In this document: piece after piece, positions 55,003 to 64,000 of the stretch | Layout: the number at the start of each line of letters is the position of its first letter | Position numbering within the stretch: position 1 is the stretch's first letter | From: Candidatus Nitrosotalea okcheonensis | GTDB taxonomy: Archaea; Thermoproteota; Nitrososphaeria; Nitrososphaerales; Nitrosopumilaceae | Reading direction: 5' to 3' | Length of the DNA stretch: 64,000 bases | NCBI RefSeq assembly: GCF_900177045.1 | Contig: NZ_LT841358.1 | Span: 1,265,396-1,329,395, forward strand | Position numbers and translations under genes: made by a program | The notes under the pieces: generated by a model | Seen by the model: only the letters and a program-made list of their open reading frames with translations | Databases searched by the model: none | Told to the model about the DNA's origin: nothing

Positions 55003-55085
55003 TAGTTTGGTCTTTAAAATGTGTGATATTAAATATTGTGGCCAGTTCGTTTGATTTAAATTAAAAAAACAATTGTCGATAGCGA

Positions 55086-56081
55086 TTGATAGTAATAGAC
55101 GAGAAAAAGATTTTTGAGGAGATAGAAAAAAGAAAACCTGTTTCAGTGGCGTTAAACGGGCCTGATGGAATAATACCAAAGATCCAAGAGACAGCTTCAA
55201 GAATAATGACAAGGTCAGGAATTCCGGCATACGTACTGGCAGACAGCTGTTTTGGAACCTGTGATCTTAACTCAAATGGTGCCAAAGTATTAGGAGCTGA
55301 GATTCTATTTCACATAGGACATACTATCAACTCAACGAGTTTTGGCGACAACATAATTCTCATAGATGCCTTTGATGACATGTCATTTGAAAATATTGCA
55401 AGAAAATGTGCAGAAGAGATGAAGGAAAAAACAGTCTCGCTTGTTACAGATAGTCAACATCTACATGAAATTGACAAGGTAAAGAAGATATTTGAAGAAA
55501 ATGGGGTTACAGTGAAAATTGGAAAAGGTAAGGGTCAGTTAAATGACGGACAGGTGTTTGGATGTGAGTTTTATCCAGTTGCTGAGACCAAGGATGTAGT
55601 TGAAGCAAATGTATTTCTTGGACAGAGTAATTTTCATGCAGCAGGAATTGCCTTGTCTACCAACCTACCAACATATGTACTTGATCCATATTTCAATGAG
55701 GTCAGGGAGGTTACGGAATTTGCAAGAAAACTGCAGAGAAAAGCAATATTGACAGTTTACAAGGCTGCAGAAGCAGAAACATTTGGAATAATTATCGGAT
55801 TGAAGGAAGGCCAATTTTCAAAAGTTACTGCACTCAAGTTCAGGAAGGAATTGGAAAACATGGGAAAGAAAGTTCAACTCTTTGCCATAACAGATATTTC
55901 AGATGACAAATTACGCAACCTCAAGGGAATTGATGCCTTTATTCAGGTTGCATGTCCAAGAATATCAACCGACAATCATTTTCACAAGCCAGTTTTGTCT
56001 ACTCCTCAAGCAAATGCTTTACTGAGGATATTAAGAAAAGAAAACATGGAAGGATTCTTGGAAATCCCACACTGGCTATAA
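55086..56081 (+). CDS. dph2: Diphthamide biosynthesis radical enzyme Dph2
   Basis: 4Fe-4S enzyme that starts diphthamide formation on EF-2. 331 residues with three-domain Dph1/2 fold. Cluster cysteines are expected in ADSCFGTCD (Cys55, Cys59), FGCEFYPV and VACPRIST. TTG start, about 26 nt after TTTAAATTAAAA, so leaderless. Divergent from the RAM-domain gene; followed by csl4 at 18 nt. Confidence 0.93.
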   Translation: MIVIDEKKIFEEIEKRKPVSVALNGPDGIIPKIQETASRIMTRSGIPAYVLADSCFGTCDLNSNGAKVLGAEILFHIGHTINSTSFGDNIILIDAFDDMSFENIARKCAEEMKEKTVSLVTDSQHLHEIDKVKKIFEENGVTVKIGKGKGQLNDGQVFGCEFYPVAETKDVVEANVFLGQSNFHAAGIALSTNLPTYVLDPYFNEVREVTEFARKLQRKAILTVYKAAEAETFGIIIGLKEGQFSKVTALKFRKELENMGKKVQLFAITDISDDKLRNLKGIDAFIQVACPRISTDNHFHKPVLSTPQANALLRILRKENMEGFLEIPHWL

Positions 56082-56099
56082 ACAATTATAATCATCAAA

Positions 56100-56669
56100 T
56101 TGCAAATCAAGGCATTGTCTCAGAAACCAACCCTTCCAGGGGATAAAATTGCAATAATTGAAGAGTTTGAGATGGGCAACAATACCTTCGATGACGGTCA
56201 GTCAATAAGATCATTAGTCATAGGTACCCCAGAATTTGATAAAACAAACCGCATAGCAAAAATCAATGAGATACGAAAACCGGCAGTTGCTAAAACAAAT
56301 GATGTGATAACAGGGAATATTTCAGCATTGATGAATAACATGTTTGCCATAAACATTTTGTACATAAATGGAAAACCTACACATTCAGGTCTAGAATGCA
56401 TTTGTCAAGCAAAAGGAGCAAAGAAGAGAATTCTTGTAAGAGTAGGTGATATAGTATCTGCAAAAATAATCAATCTCCTCAACGGTGTTGTACATGCAAC
56501 AATTAGTGAACCCGAACTTGGAGTTTTGTTTACCCAGTGTAATAAGTGTGGAGGAAAAGTTGTTGCAATGGGCAGTAACATAAAATGCGTAGATTGCGGA
56601 TACATAGAAGAGAGAAAGCTGTCAACCAGATTTGGAAACAGCGATTTTATAAAATTCAATTCCAACTAA
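56100..56669 (+). CDS. csl4: Exosome RNA-binding subunit Csl4
   Basis: Cap protein of the archaeal RNA exosome. 189 residues: N-terminal domain with PTLPGDKIAIIEEFEMG, central S1 domain (about 70-140, VRVGDIVSAKIINL) and C-terminal zinc ribbon (QCNKCGG, KCVDCGY). TTG start shortly after dph2. prephenate dehydratase follows after 4 nt. Confidence 0.93.
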   Translation: MQIKALSQKPTLPGDKIAIIEEFEMGNNTFDDGQSIRSLVIGTPEFDKTNRIAKINEIRKPAVAKTNDVITGNISALMNNMFAINILYINGKPTHSGLECICQAKGAKKRILVRVGDIVSAKIINLLNGVVHATISEPELGVLFTQCNKCGGKVVAMGSNIKCVDCGYIEERKLSTRFGNSDFIKFNSN

Positions 56670-56673
56670 AAAT

Positions 56674-57489
56674 ATGTTAAAAGTAGCATTCCAAGGAGAG
56701 CCAGGAGCATACAGCCAAGCTGCTGCAATTAGTTTTTTCAAAGAATCAATAGAGACAATCCCACATCCTACATTTTACGAGGCGTTAGATTCTACAGAAA
56801 ATGGAAGATCTGATTATACTATACTCCCTGTAGAAAATTCACTGGAGGGAAGTGTTGGTGAGAGCTATGATTTGTTACTTACCACCAAGCTTAGTGTAGT
56901 AGATGAGACATATCATAGAATATCTCATTGTCTTATCGGTTTACAGAGTTTGGAGGAAATTGACACTGTGTATTCTCATCCACAGGCACTTGGTCAGTGT
57001 AGAAAATTCATTCAAGAGAACCACTTGAGGCCCATACCAACTTATGATACTGCTGGGAGTGTAAAGATTCTTCTAGAACTCAATAAGAACAACATTGCCT
57101 GCATTGCCAGCAGAAAAGCAGCTGAGATATACAATGTTCCAATAATAAGAGAGGGGATAGAGGACAACTCAAATAACTATACCAGATTTCTCATCTTGGC
57201 AAACAAGAGAAAAGAGAGAACATCCAAAGACAAGACATCGATAATTTTTGCTATAAAACACATCCCAGGTGCACTCTATAACATTCTTGAGAAATTCAAC
57301 ATAAGTAACATCAATTTAACAAAGATTGAATCTCGTCCCACAAAAAGTACCCCTTGGGAATACAACTTTTACGTGGATTTTGAGGGCCATCAAGATGATA
57401 GAAACATACAAGATACTCTTGAGAAGATAAAGGCAAACACAACATTTCTTAAGATACTAGGTTCCTATCCACGAGCTGAACTAGTCTAG
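56674..57489 (+). CDS. pheA: Prephenate dehydratase
   Basis: Converts prephenate to phenylpyruvate in phenylalanine synthesis. 271 residues. Catalytic domain with FQGEPGAYSQAAA, VENSLEGSVGESYDLL and the TRFLIL region near residue 170; a C-terminal ACT domain (about 185-265) has the ESRPTK motif that binds Phe for feedback control. Overlaps by 4 nt with the convergent membrane protein at 57486. Confidence 0.95.
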   Translation: MLKVAFQGEPGAYSQAAAISFFKESIETIPHPTFYEALDSTENGRSDYTILPVENSLEGSVGESYDLLLTTKLSVVDETYHRISHCLIGLQSLEEIDTVYSHPQALGQCRKFIQENHLRPIPTYDTAGSVKILLELNKNNIACIASRKAAEIYNVPIIREGIEDNSNNYTRFLILANKRKERTSKDKTSIIFAIKHIPGALYNILEKFNISNINLTKIESRPTKSTPWEYNFYVDFEGHQDDRNIQDTLEKIKANTTFLKILGSYPRAELV

Positions 57490-57950
57490 AACCCTTTTGG
57501 CTTTCTAATTGAAAATACTGCACTTATTCCAATTATTAGGATTCCGGATGATATGACCAGTAGATGTGATGTGAATATTAACGGATTTGTAACTGCTTCT
57601 AGTTTTCCAGTTACATGAAGTACTGAATCTCCAGTGTTTGTTATGTTGATAAAGTGTTGTCCATTATCAAGACTATACCAATCCAAACTTATTTCCTTTT
57701 GGAAATCTTTGTCGATTTGCAGACCTGTACTAGGTGTTTTCATATGTATATGAAATGAACTTCCAGTAACATTAAGAAGTTCATGATAATGTTTTTCTGC
57801 ATCGAACTGAAAGACATCGTTTTTGCCAACATCTACGACATCAGTAACATCATGTACATTAGTCATAATTGACTGTAACATGAAAAAGGTACCCAGTATA
57901 ACAGCTACCAGACCTATTCCAATTCCAGCTACTGATTTTTTTGTAAGCAT
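57486..57950 (-). CDS. Membrane protein with extracytoplasmic domain, hypothetical
   Basis: 154 residues with two membrane segments (about 7-28 and 124-146) bracketing an exterior domain of about 95 residues. That domain is rich in Asp and His (YHELLNVTGSSFHIHM) and in beta strands (LDWYSLDNGQHFINITNTG). It resembles other thaumarchaeal two-TM exterior proteins but has no known family by eye. Convergent with pheA. Confidence 0.75.
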   Translation of the reverse strand: MLTKKSVAGIGIGLVAVILGTFFMLQSIMTNVHDVTDVVDVGKNDVFQFDAEKHYHELLNVTGSSFHIHMKTPSTGLQIDKDFQKEISLDWYSLDNGQHFINITNTGDSVLHVTGKLEAVTNPLIFTSHLLVISSGILIIGISAVFSIRKPKGF

Positions 57951-57987
57951 TATGGAAAAATTAATTCGTGATTATATTTAAAGTAAA

Positions 57988-59427
57988 TCACATCAATTCG
58001 ACATCATGTGGTTGACTTTCTGCATATCCTGCAGTTGACATTTTTATAAATTCTGCATTCTGCTGCATTTGTGAGATATTATTTGCACCACAATAGCTCA
58101 AACCGGAACGAATTCCTCCAGTTAGTTGTTTTATTATATCAGTTACACTACCCTTGTACGGAACCATTGCCTCAACACCCTCTGCAACATAATCGTTAAG
58201 ATCTTCTACCATCGAAGCATTGCTAGTTTCTTTATTTTTTCTTCCAAGAGCTGCATAAAATGATGCCATTCCCCTGTAAATCTTGTATCTCTTTCCATTT
58301 TTCATCATAAACGAACCTGGACTTTCGTCGGTTCCACCTAACAAGCTTCCAACCATCAGAGTAGACGCTCCTGCTGCAAGTGCTTTAGTAGCATCACCTG
58401 ATGTTCTTACTCCACCATCAGATATTATTGGAATATCATATTTTTTACCAACTTGTGCACAATCTATTACAGCAGTAAGTTGAGGCACTCCAGAACCGGT
58501 GATTACTCTAGTGATGCATATAGAACCAGAACCTACTCCCACTTTTACTGCATCCACTCCAGCTTTGATTAGATCTTCTGTTCCTTGAGCAGTAGCCACA
58601 TTTCCTGCAATTAATTCACAGTTTGGAAATGCTTTTTTTATCAACCGAACTGTGTTGAGCGCGTTTTCGCTATGACCATGTGCAATGTCTACTACTATAA
58701 CATCTGCACCTGCATCTAACAATGCTTCAGTTCGTTCCATAAAATCACCTTTTACACCAACTGCTGCACCAACTAGTGGCCTTCCCTTTTTGTCCTTTGA
58801 TGCATGTGGATAATTACCAGAATTTATAATGTCTTTACTAGTGATCAAGCCTTTGACATGTCCCCTTTCATCTAAAAGTGGTAATTTTTCAATGCAATTT
58901 TTTCTCAGTATGTCCTTGGCTTGAACTATGTCTACTCCAAATTGTGCAGTAATAACATCATCAGTCATGACTTCGGTGACCTTTTTACTTTCATCTTTAG
59001 GTTCTAACATTACAATATCTCGCCTTGTCAGTATTCCAGCTAATTGACCCTGACTGTCTGTCACAAGCAATCCTGAAGCTCCTTTTTCCCTCATGGATTC
59101 AATAGCTTCACGCACTGTTTGATCTGGATGTATAGTATACGGATTTTCAATTATTATGCTACCTGAACGTTTAGTCTTGAGCACTTCATTTACCTGTTCG
59201 GAGATGGTAAGAAATCTGTGTATGATTCCAATGCCTCCCTCTCTTGCTATTGCTACTGCCATGGCAGATTCAGTAACAGTGTCCATGTTTGCACTAATGA
59301 TCGGGATGTTAAGAGCGATATTTTTGGAAAGTTTTGTTTGTAAATTTGTCTGAGATCTAGTAACTATACCAGATCGTTTGGGAACAAGGAGTACATCATC
59401 AAATGTTAGTCCTTCCCGTATTTCCAA
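57988..59427 (-). CDS. guaB: IMP dehydrogenase
   Basis: Rate-limiting step of GMP synthesis. 479 residues: TIM barrel with FDDVLLVPKRSG, two CBS domains inserted at about 95-205 (regulatory), then the catalytic loop VGVGSGSICITRVITGSG with the active-site Cys and the flap. The C-terminal Tyr/Arg region GLSYCGANNI is present. guaA is encoded 2.3 kb away in the same window, on the other strand. Confidence 0.96.
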   Translation of the reverse strand: MEIREGLTFDDVLLVPKRSGIVTRSQTNLQTKLSKNIALNIPIISANMDTVTESAMAVAIAREGGIGIIHRFLTISEQVNEVLKTKRSGSIIIENPYTIHPDQTVREAIESMREKGASGLLVTDSQGQLAGILTRRDIVMLEPKDESKKVTEVMTDDVITAQFGVDIVQAKDILRKNCIEKLPLLDERGHVKGLITSKDIINSGNYPHASKDKKGRPLVGAAVGVKGDFMERTEALLDAGADVIVVDIAHGHSENALNTVRLIKKAFPNCELIAGNVATAQGTEDLIKAGVDAVKVGVGSGSICITRVITGSGVPQLTAVIDCAQVGKKYDIPIISDGGVRTSGDATKALAAGASTLMVGSLLGGTDESPGSFMMKNGKRYKIYRGMASFYAALGRKNKETSNASMVEDLNDYVAEGVEAMVPYKGSVTDIIKQLTGGIRSGLSYCGANNISQMQQNAEFIKMSTAGYAESQPHDVELM

Positions 59428-59457
59428 CTAAACCTTCTTGATTAGAATGAAAATCTG

Positions 59458-60324
59458 TTATAAGCCTTTCTTGAAATTTTGCAAGTTTTTTACGATCTGT
59501 ACAACATTACTTGTGGCCTTGACATTATGAGTCCTTATCAAATCAGCACCATTTAAAGCGGCAAAAGTTTCTGCTGCAAGAGATCCATATAGTCGATTTG
59601 CAGGATCAGACTCCCCCAATAGTTCTCCTATGAATGATTTTCGTGAAACCGAAATAAGAATTGGATATTCCTGTTTTATGTGATTTAGATTTTTCAACAC
59701 CAGCATATCTCTTTGTAACCAGTCAGAATTTATTTTTGTAGACAGTATACCTTGTGCATTTTTTCTAAAAAAACCAATAGCTGGATCTACTACAATTTTG
59801 TTTCTAGGTATTCCAGATTTTAATGCCAGTGTAATACTCTGGCCAATCAATCTTCTTGCCTGTGAGACCTGATTTCCTTCGACTAGCTTGTTACTAAATG
59901 CGCATAAAATAACAGATGGACAGTATTTTTCAAGTACATTAATCATGTTTTTGTCATGCTTTAATCCCGAGACATCATTAACTATTTCTGCACCTAATTG
60001 AAGAGCAGTTTCTGCCACCTTTGCCCTACATGTATCAATCGAGATGGGCAATTTGGAGACCTTTTTAATAGCATCTATAGCATTTGCGATTCTTTTTATC
60101 TCCTGATTTTCTGACACAAGAGTCTTGAGATAGGGTGCGGTAGACATTCCCCCAACATCAATAAAATTAGCACCTTCCTCTTCCATCAATTTGGCGGTCT
60201 TTTCTATGATTTTTTTATCAGTAAATATTGATTTTTTATAAAATGATTCCGGACTTGTATTAATTATTCCCATTATTCGTATTGGATTAGAACCACCTAC
60301 GCGCACTCTTGCCAACTGATGCAT
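59458..60324 (-). CDS. folP: Dihydropteroate synthase-like enzyme
   Basis: TIM-barrel enzyme joining pterin to p-aminobenzoate-type acceptor. About 288 residues: RIMGIINTSPESFYKK, FIDVGGMSTAP (pterin site), SIDTCRAKVAETAL and PILISVSRKSFIGELLG (phosphate-binding Lys/Ser). ATG 60324 (MHQLARV) is preferred to 60384, which overlaps mptE. Divergent from mptE, and the two enzymes act consecutively in pterin/folate biosynthesis. Confidence 0.85.
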   Translation of the reverse strand: MHQLARVRVGGSNPIRIMGIINTSPESFYKKSIFTDKKIIEKTAKLMEEEGANFIDVGGMSTAPYLKTLVSENQEIKRIANAIDAIKKVSKLPISIDTCRAKVAETALQLGAEIVNDVSGLKHDKNMINVLEKYCPSVILCAFSNKLVEGNQVSQARRLIGQSITLALKSGIPRNKIVVDPAIGFFRKNAQGILSTKINSDWLQRDMLVLKNLNHIKQEYPILISVSRKSFIGELLGESDPANRLYGSLAAETFAALNGADLIRTHNVKATSNVVQIVKNLQNFKKGL

Positions 60325-60360
60325 ATGGTTTATGATTACCCCAGATACATTTAGACTTAC

Positions 60361-61098
60361 ATGACTTTGAATGGTTGGCAACAAAAATATCTAGAAATCC
60401 TTAAAGAATTCAATTACGATAGATCTAGAGAGATAAAATCAGCCAAGATCCTCAATTCATTTCTAAAAGATAAATTTCAGATGAATATTTTGGAGCGAAA
60501 AATTAGAAATAAGACTGTTTTTATCATTGGAGCAGGTCCATCTTTGAGTCATTCCTTGATATATCTTAAAAAATTCAAAGGTTTCACAAAAATTGTTGCA
60601 GATGGTGCATCACAAGCAATGCTTGAAAATAACATGATACCCGATATCATAGTAACAGATCTTGATGGAAATATAGAGTCCCTCAGAAAATCATCCGAAT
60701 TAAAATCAATAATGATTGTGCATGCACATGGAGACAATATTAGTAGACTGCCATATGCAGTTTCATTCAGATATTGCACAGGAACTACAGAGGATAAGCC
60801 ATTTGGAAAAATTAGAAACTTTGGAGGGTTCACAGACGGCGACAGGTGTGTATTTCTTGCCAATCATTTTGGAGCATCTAAAATTATTCTGATTGGAATG
60901 GATTTTGGTATGCATGTAGGAAAATATTCCAAAGATGGAGCATATAACAGACCTGTAAAGATAAAAAAGATGAGAAAAGCAAAATCACTCTTAGAATGGC
61001 TAGCCTCAAAGAGTAATGCAGATCTCTATACAACATCTCAATCAATAACAGGATTCAAAAATATAAAATTGGCAGATCTTCAAAGAGTAGTCAGATGA
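60361..61098 (+). CDS. mptE: 6-hydroxymethyl-7,8-dihydropterin pyrophosphokinase MptE
   Basis: A 245-residue DUF115 protein of the archaeal pyrophosphokinase type, which activates hydroxymethyldihydropterin for the DHPS reaction. Visible are the FIIGAGPSLSHSL motif, VADGASQAML, VTDLDGN and a GFTDGDRC segment for metal/ATP. Head-to-head with folP and 36 nt apart by the preferred start. Confidence 0.88.
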   Translation: MTLNGWQQKYLEILKEFNYDRSREIKSAKILNSFLKDKFQMNILERKIRNKTVFIIGAGPSLSHSLIYLKKFKGFTKIVADGASQAMLENNMIPDIIVTDLDGNIESLRKSSELKSIMIVHAHGDNISRLPYAVSFRYCTGTTEDKPFGKIRNFGGFTDGDRCVFLANHFGASKIILIGMDFGMHVGKYSKDGAYNRPVKIKKMRKAKSLLEWLASKSNADLYTTSQSITGFKNIKLADLQRVVR

Positions 61099-61143
61099 TA
61101 AGATTTGTTTTAATATTTATATCCACTTAACAATAGAAAAAAC

Positions 61144-61698
61144 ATGGATTATTCAGAGGAGAATCTGCGTGATATTTTAGAATTAAGGGAGTGGATCTCT
61201 GAAGAAATTGAGAAAAGAGAAAGAGAGGTAGACAAGTTTAAGCATAATCTTCGCATTCTTGATTCTCTTGTAAAACAATCAAGTTTTAGTAAAGCATCTT
61301 CACTTGTGTCCAACAAACAGAACATACCACAGAGTCAGCCAACATCTTCTGTCACACCCATCAAGACACAAGACAATAAAATTTTAGCAAATGTACATGT
61401 AACTTTAGATGAGCTAGTGATCATCCCATCAGAAGATATCATGTTAGATGTGGAAACTCATCCATTCAAATCATTTTTCCTAGGAAGAATAATTGGAGGA
61501 ATGGAAAACCAAGACAAACTTGATGTCCAGAATGGCATAATCCCACAAAATGCTGTAATATCATGTCTAGTAAACAAAAACGGTAACAGGATCAGTGAAA
61601 TTCTCATCAAGAATTATCGTCAAAAGGAAAGGGTAAACGAGATAATAAATACAATAACTTGGTCATTTTCAAGAATGCTTGAAAATTCTCAAAAGTGA
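61144..61698 (+). CDS. Hypothetical coiled-coil/alpha-beta protein
   Basis: 184 residues. N-terminal coiled coil with EIEKREREVDKFKHNL (about 12-45), a Ser/Gln/Pro-rich linker (about 55-75), then a C-terminal domain (about 80-180) with IIPSEDIMLDVETHPFKSFF and ISEILIKNYRQKERV. Reads as a conserved thaumarchaeal protein but no family recognised. Stop at 61698 is 4 nt before the guaA ATG, so the two are co-expressed. Confidence 0.8.
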   Translation: MDYSEENLRDILELREWISEEIEKREREVDKFKHNLRILDSLVKQSSFSKASSLVSNKQNIPQSQPTSSVTPIKTQDNKILANVHVTLDELVIIPSEDIMLDVETHPFKSFFLGRIIGGMENQDKLDVQNGIIPQNAVISCLVNKNGNRISEILIKNYRQKERVNEIINTITWSFSRMLENSQK

Positions 61699-61702
61699 TA
61701 TC

Positions 61703-63226
61703 ATGGACAAGATAATTGTATTAGATTTTGGTTCGCAGTATAGTCACCTCATTTGTAGAAGAATTAGAGAATTTTCAGTCTACTCAGAACTTGTTCCGTA
61801 TGATATATCATTGGAAGAACTACAGAAAATGAATCCCAAGGGCATAGTATTCAGCGGAGGACCTGCAAGTGTATACAATAAAGATTCACCACAACCGACA
61901 AACGGAATATTTGAGATAGGACTTCCAGTACTTGGCATATGTTATGGCCACCAATTAATTGTAAATAAATTTGGAGGTAAAGTAAAGAGTTCTCACAAGG
62001 AATATGGATCTTCCTTGCTTAGCATAGACAACAATTCTGATCTGCTAGCAGACATGGGTCAATCAACAAGAGCTTGGATGAGCCATGGCGATGCTGCTGA
62101 AACTTTACCAGAGGGATTTACTGTAATAGGTCATACCGAGAATTCTTTTGCAGCTGCAATCGCAAACAAGCAAAAAATGGTATATGGCATCCAGTTTCAC
62201 CCAGAGGTAATTCACACTGAAAATGGAATTCAAGTTCTCAAGAATTTTGTCCTAAACATATGTAAAGCAAAACAAGACTGGACCTTAGAGAATTTCATAG
62301 AATCAACAGTATCAGACATTTCAAAGATTGATGGTAATGTATTGTGTGGAATAAGTGGAGGTGTTGACTCTACAGTAGCTGCATTGTTGATTCAAAAAGC
62401 AATAGGAAACAGACTCGGGTGTGTTTTTGTAGATAATGGCCTTTTACGAATGAATGAAGAGATAGAGGTAGAAAACATGTTTGAAAATAATTTTGGGATG
62501 AATTTTACAGTAATAAATGCCAAAGAAAGATTTCTCACAAGACTTGAAGGAGTAACTGATCCTGAACAGAAACGAAAGATTGTAGGAGAAGAATTTATCA
62601 AAATATTCACAGAATTTGCTGAGAAGAACGGTCCCTTCAAATGGTTGGCCCAAGGTACACTCTATCCAGATGTCATAGAAAGTGGAGTTTCAAAAGGCCC
62701 TGCAGCAGTAATTAAAACCCATCATAATGTTGGCGGATTACCTTCATGGTTGAACTTGCAAGTTTTGGAACCACTCAGATTCTTGTACAAGGATGAGGTA
62801 AGAAAAGTTGGTAAGATCCTGGGTGTTCCAGATAAACTCCTTTATCGCCATCCGTTTCCCGGACCTGGCCTTGCAGTAAGAATAATGGGTGAAGTCACTC
62901 CAGAGAAATTGCAGATTACAAAACAGGCAAGCAAGATTGTAGAAGATGAGCTTGTATCATCAGGATGGCATGGAAAGGTTTGGCAAGCATATGCAGCAGT
63001 TGGAGATGATAGAGCTGTAGGAGTAGTTGGTGATGAAAGAAGATATGGTCATGTAGTTCTTGTTAGGATAGTTGATTCTATTGATGCCATGACTGCAGAC
63101 TGGACAAGATTACCGTCTGAGATACTTGAAAGAATCAGTAATAGAATCACAAATGAAGTAGAAGATGTAGCTTGGGTTAGCTATGTAATTTCAAGTAAAC
63201 CACCTGCTACAATAGAGCCTCAGTAA
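61703..63226 (+). CDS. guaA: GMP synthase (glutamine-hydrolysing)
   Basis: Aminates XMP to GMP. About 507 residues: class I glutaminase with VLDFGSQYSHLI, nucleophile Cys in GICYGHQ, and FHPE; then the ATP-pyrophosphatase PP-loop CGISGGVDSTVAAL (about 226-239) and C-terminal dimerisation domain with RHPFPGPGLAVR. Single-chain form, unlike the split GuaAa/GuaAb of many archaea. ATG 61703 with GTGAT just upstream is chosen over TTG 61679. Confidence 0.96.
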   Translation: MDKIIVLDFGSQYSHLICRRIREFSVYSELVPYDISLEELQKMNPKGIVFSGGPASVYNKDSPQPTNGIFEIGLPVLGICYGHQLIVNKFGGKVKSSHKEYGSSLLSIDNNSDLLADMGQSTRAWMSHGDAAETLPEGFTVIGHTENSFAAAIANKQKMVYGIQFHPEVIHTENGIQVLKNFVLNICKAKQDWTLENFIESTVSDISKIDGNVLCGISGGVDSTVAALLIQKAIGNRLGCVFVDNGLLRMNEEIEVENMFENNFGMNFTVINAKERFLTRLEGVTDPEQKRKIVGEEFIKIFTEFAEKNGPFKWLAQGTLYPDVIESGVSKGPAAVIKTHHNVGGLPSWLNLQVLEPLRFLYKDEVRKVGKILGVPDKLLYRHPFPGPGLAVRIMGEVTPEKLQITKQASKIVEDELVSSGWHGKVWQAYAAVGDDRAVGVVGDERRYGHVVLVRIVDSIDAMTADWTRLPSEILERISNRITNEVEDVAWVSYVISSKPPATIEPQ

Positions 63227-63285
63227 AAATAGCCTAGCTAAAATTCACGGAACTTTATTTTAAGATATTTTTTAAAATAGAAAAA

Positions 63286-64000
63286 CTAGGGTGCTACGTT
63301 TATTCTGGCAGTCGGTGGTTGACTGTCCTGAACTATTGTAATCTTTACTGTGCTGGTATCTGTACCATATGGGTTGCTCACGGTAAGTTTGAACTCCACT
63401 ACTTTTTGTTGACCATAGTCAGCAGACGGTGAGTAGAATGATGGATTAGCAGTATTACCCAATATTAGAATGACTGGGTCACCGCTGATTTGTTTCCACT
63501 TGTATGTTATACCATCACCTGTGCTAGCACTACCATCTAATACGACTCTGCTATTTGGTGAGACTGTTTGATCTGGGCCTGCATTAGCAACCGGTGGTTG
63601 TCCTGCTGGTGGGAGGTTGTTGATTTTTACAGTAACAGAACATGATGGAATATTAACCATGTTGTCAGATACATCTAGTGTGAATTGAAGTGTACCACTT
63701 GTACCACTTGGAGTTGGTGCTACAAATGTTGGACTCATGTCGGTACTAGAAGATAATTGTACTGGCTGTCCAGAAATTTGTCTCCAATAGTATGAGATTG
63801 TATCACCACTTGGGTTTGCAACTGATACTGGCAACCTAACTAGAGAATTAGAATTAACAGAAGCATCTTGACATGTTACAGTAGGATCTTGGTGAGTGCT
63901 TTTAACAGTAACCTTTGTCATGGCTGCTGCCTTGCCTCCATTTCCATCATCTGCAGTGAATACGAATAGTAAAGTTGCAGTTTGACCAGGCGCTACAGCT
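63286..64000 (-). CDS. Surface protein with PKD/Ig-like repeats (5' end outside window)
   Basis: The reading frame continues through the right edge, so an in-frame ATG at 63921 is unlikely to be the true start. About 237 residues seen. At least two PKD/Ig-like domains recognised by ISYYWRQISGQP, GDGITYKWKQISGDP, TFVAPTPSGTSG and PVANAGPDQTVSPNSRVVLDGS. Thr/Ser/Pro-rich linkers are typical of S-layer or adhesion proteins. C-terminus (QPPTARINVAP) ends abruptly after a repeat, with no anchor visible. Confidence 0.85.
   Translation of the reverse strand, partial: AVAPGQTATLLFVFTADDGNGGKAAAMTKVTVKSTHQDPTVTCQDASVNSNSLVRLPVSVANPSGDTISYYWRQISGQPVQLSSSTDMSPTFVAPTPSGTSGTLQFTLDVSDNMVNIPSCSVTVKINNLPPAGQPPVANAGPDQTVSPNSRVVLDGSASTGDGITYKWKQISGDPVILILGNTANPSFYSPSADYGQQKVVEFKLTVSNPYGTDTSTVKITIVQDSQPPTARINVAP

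Noticed and set aside
55003-55230. N-terminal 76-residue extension of the RAM-domain gene
   Set aside because: It lies antisense to dph2, has no conserved-looking sequence, and the family begins at the ATG 55002.
63286-63921. Complete 211-residue gene starting at 63921
   Set aside because: Upstream codons to the window edge stay open with PKD-like sequence, so the ATG is internal and the gene is partial.

Overview
The window is an A+T-rich (roughly 35-37% G+C by eye), densely packed archaeal chromosome segment. The gene set points to an ammonia-oxidizer-type thaumarchaeon (Nitrososphaerota, probably order Nitrosopumilales). Supporting features are archaeal replication and translation proteins (MCM, GINS, RfcS, aIF6, aIF5B, L7Ae, S28e, L24e, L37e, LSm, Csl4, Dph2, TiaS), GatD/GatE, an archaeal SRP RNA, an intron-containing tRNA, a DnaK/DnaJ/GrpE set, zinc-type ferredoxins, a small periplasmic-type multicopper oxidase and many thaumarchaeal-looking hypothetical proteins. 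No amo, rRNA or CRISPR locus lies in the window, so the species is not fixed. Many genes have a TATA element centred about 26 nt before an ATG, GTG or TTG, so leaderless transcripts with non-AUG starts appear common.

Layout. 1-3576: MCM (3' end cut by the window edge) and Gins23-type GINS, divergent from RfcS. 3577-10319: accessory and stress region with two small winged-helix proteins, a divergent fur/dps pair with two palindromes between them, an interrupted zinc-ribbon ORF, a metal operon (pentapeptide-repeat protein, broken ZIP transporter, multicopper oxidase) behind a DtxR/MntR-like box, two small cytosolic proteins, an integrase relic and tRNA-Ser. 10320-18672: two zfx ferredoxins, aIF6, HisS, archease, thioredoxin, the aIF5B-Ndk-L24e-S28e-L7Ae cluster and a phosphoglucosamine-type mutase. 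18720-27795: tRNA-Leu, a small zinc-finger protein, the run PurU-creatininase family-LSm-L37e-coiled coil-RpiA-TtuA/NcsA, SRP RNA, acylphosphatase, L2 and Cdc48. 27866-29002: DUF3800 and DUF2283 genes associated with a 48-bp direct repeat. 29182-37842: GatD-GatE, tRNA-Leu, a HAD phosphatase, DnaJ/DnaK/GrpE and a Rossmann-like protein. 38010-40183: wrecked YVTN/Ig surface-protein gene and a DUF354 glycosyltransferase-like gene. 40201-42735: threonine synthase joined to a gene that fuses a ubiquitin-like sulfur carrier to its E1-like activating enzyme. 43475-50857: nine-gene histidine operon. 50898-63226: HMG-CoA reductase, PQQ-type sugar dehydrogenase, initiator tRNA-Met with intron, TiaS, Dph2, Csl4, PheA, GuaB, FolP/MptE and GuaA. 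The right edge cuts a PKD/Ig-repeat surface protein.

How it works together. Most of the window is core information processing and anabolism: His, Phe, Thr, GMP, folate, mevalonate and ribose-5-phosphate. Four broken reading frames (zinc ribbon, ZIP, integrase, YVTN) sit among intact genes and mark genome decay or local sequence errors. The most unusual candidates are the internal-Gly-Gly ubiquitin-like/E1 fusion next to a PLP enzyme, the initiator tRNA with a normal intron plus an oversized D-loop, the metal-box-controlled pentapeptide/ZIP/MCO operon, and the direct-repeat-flanked DUF2283 segment.
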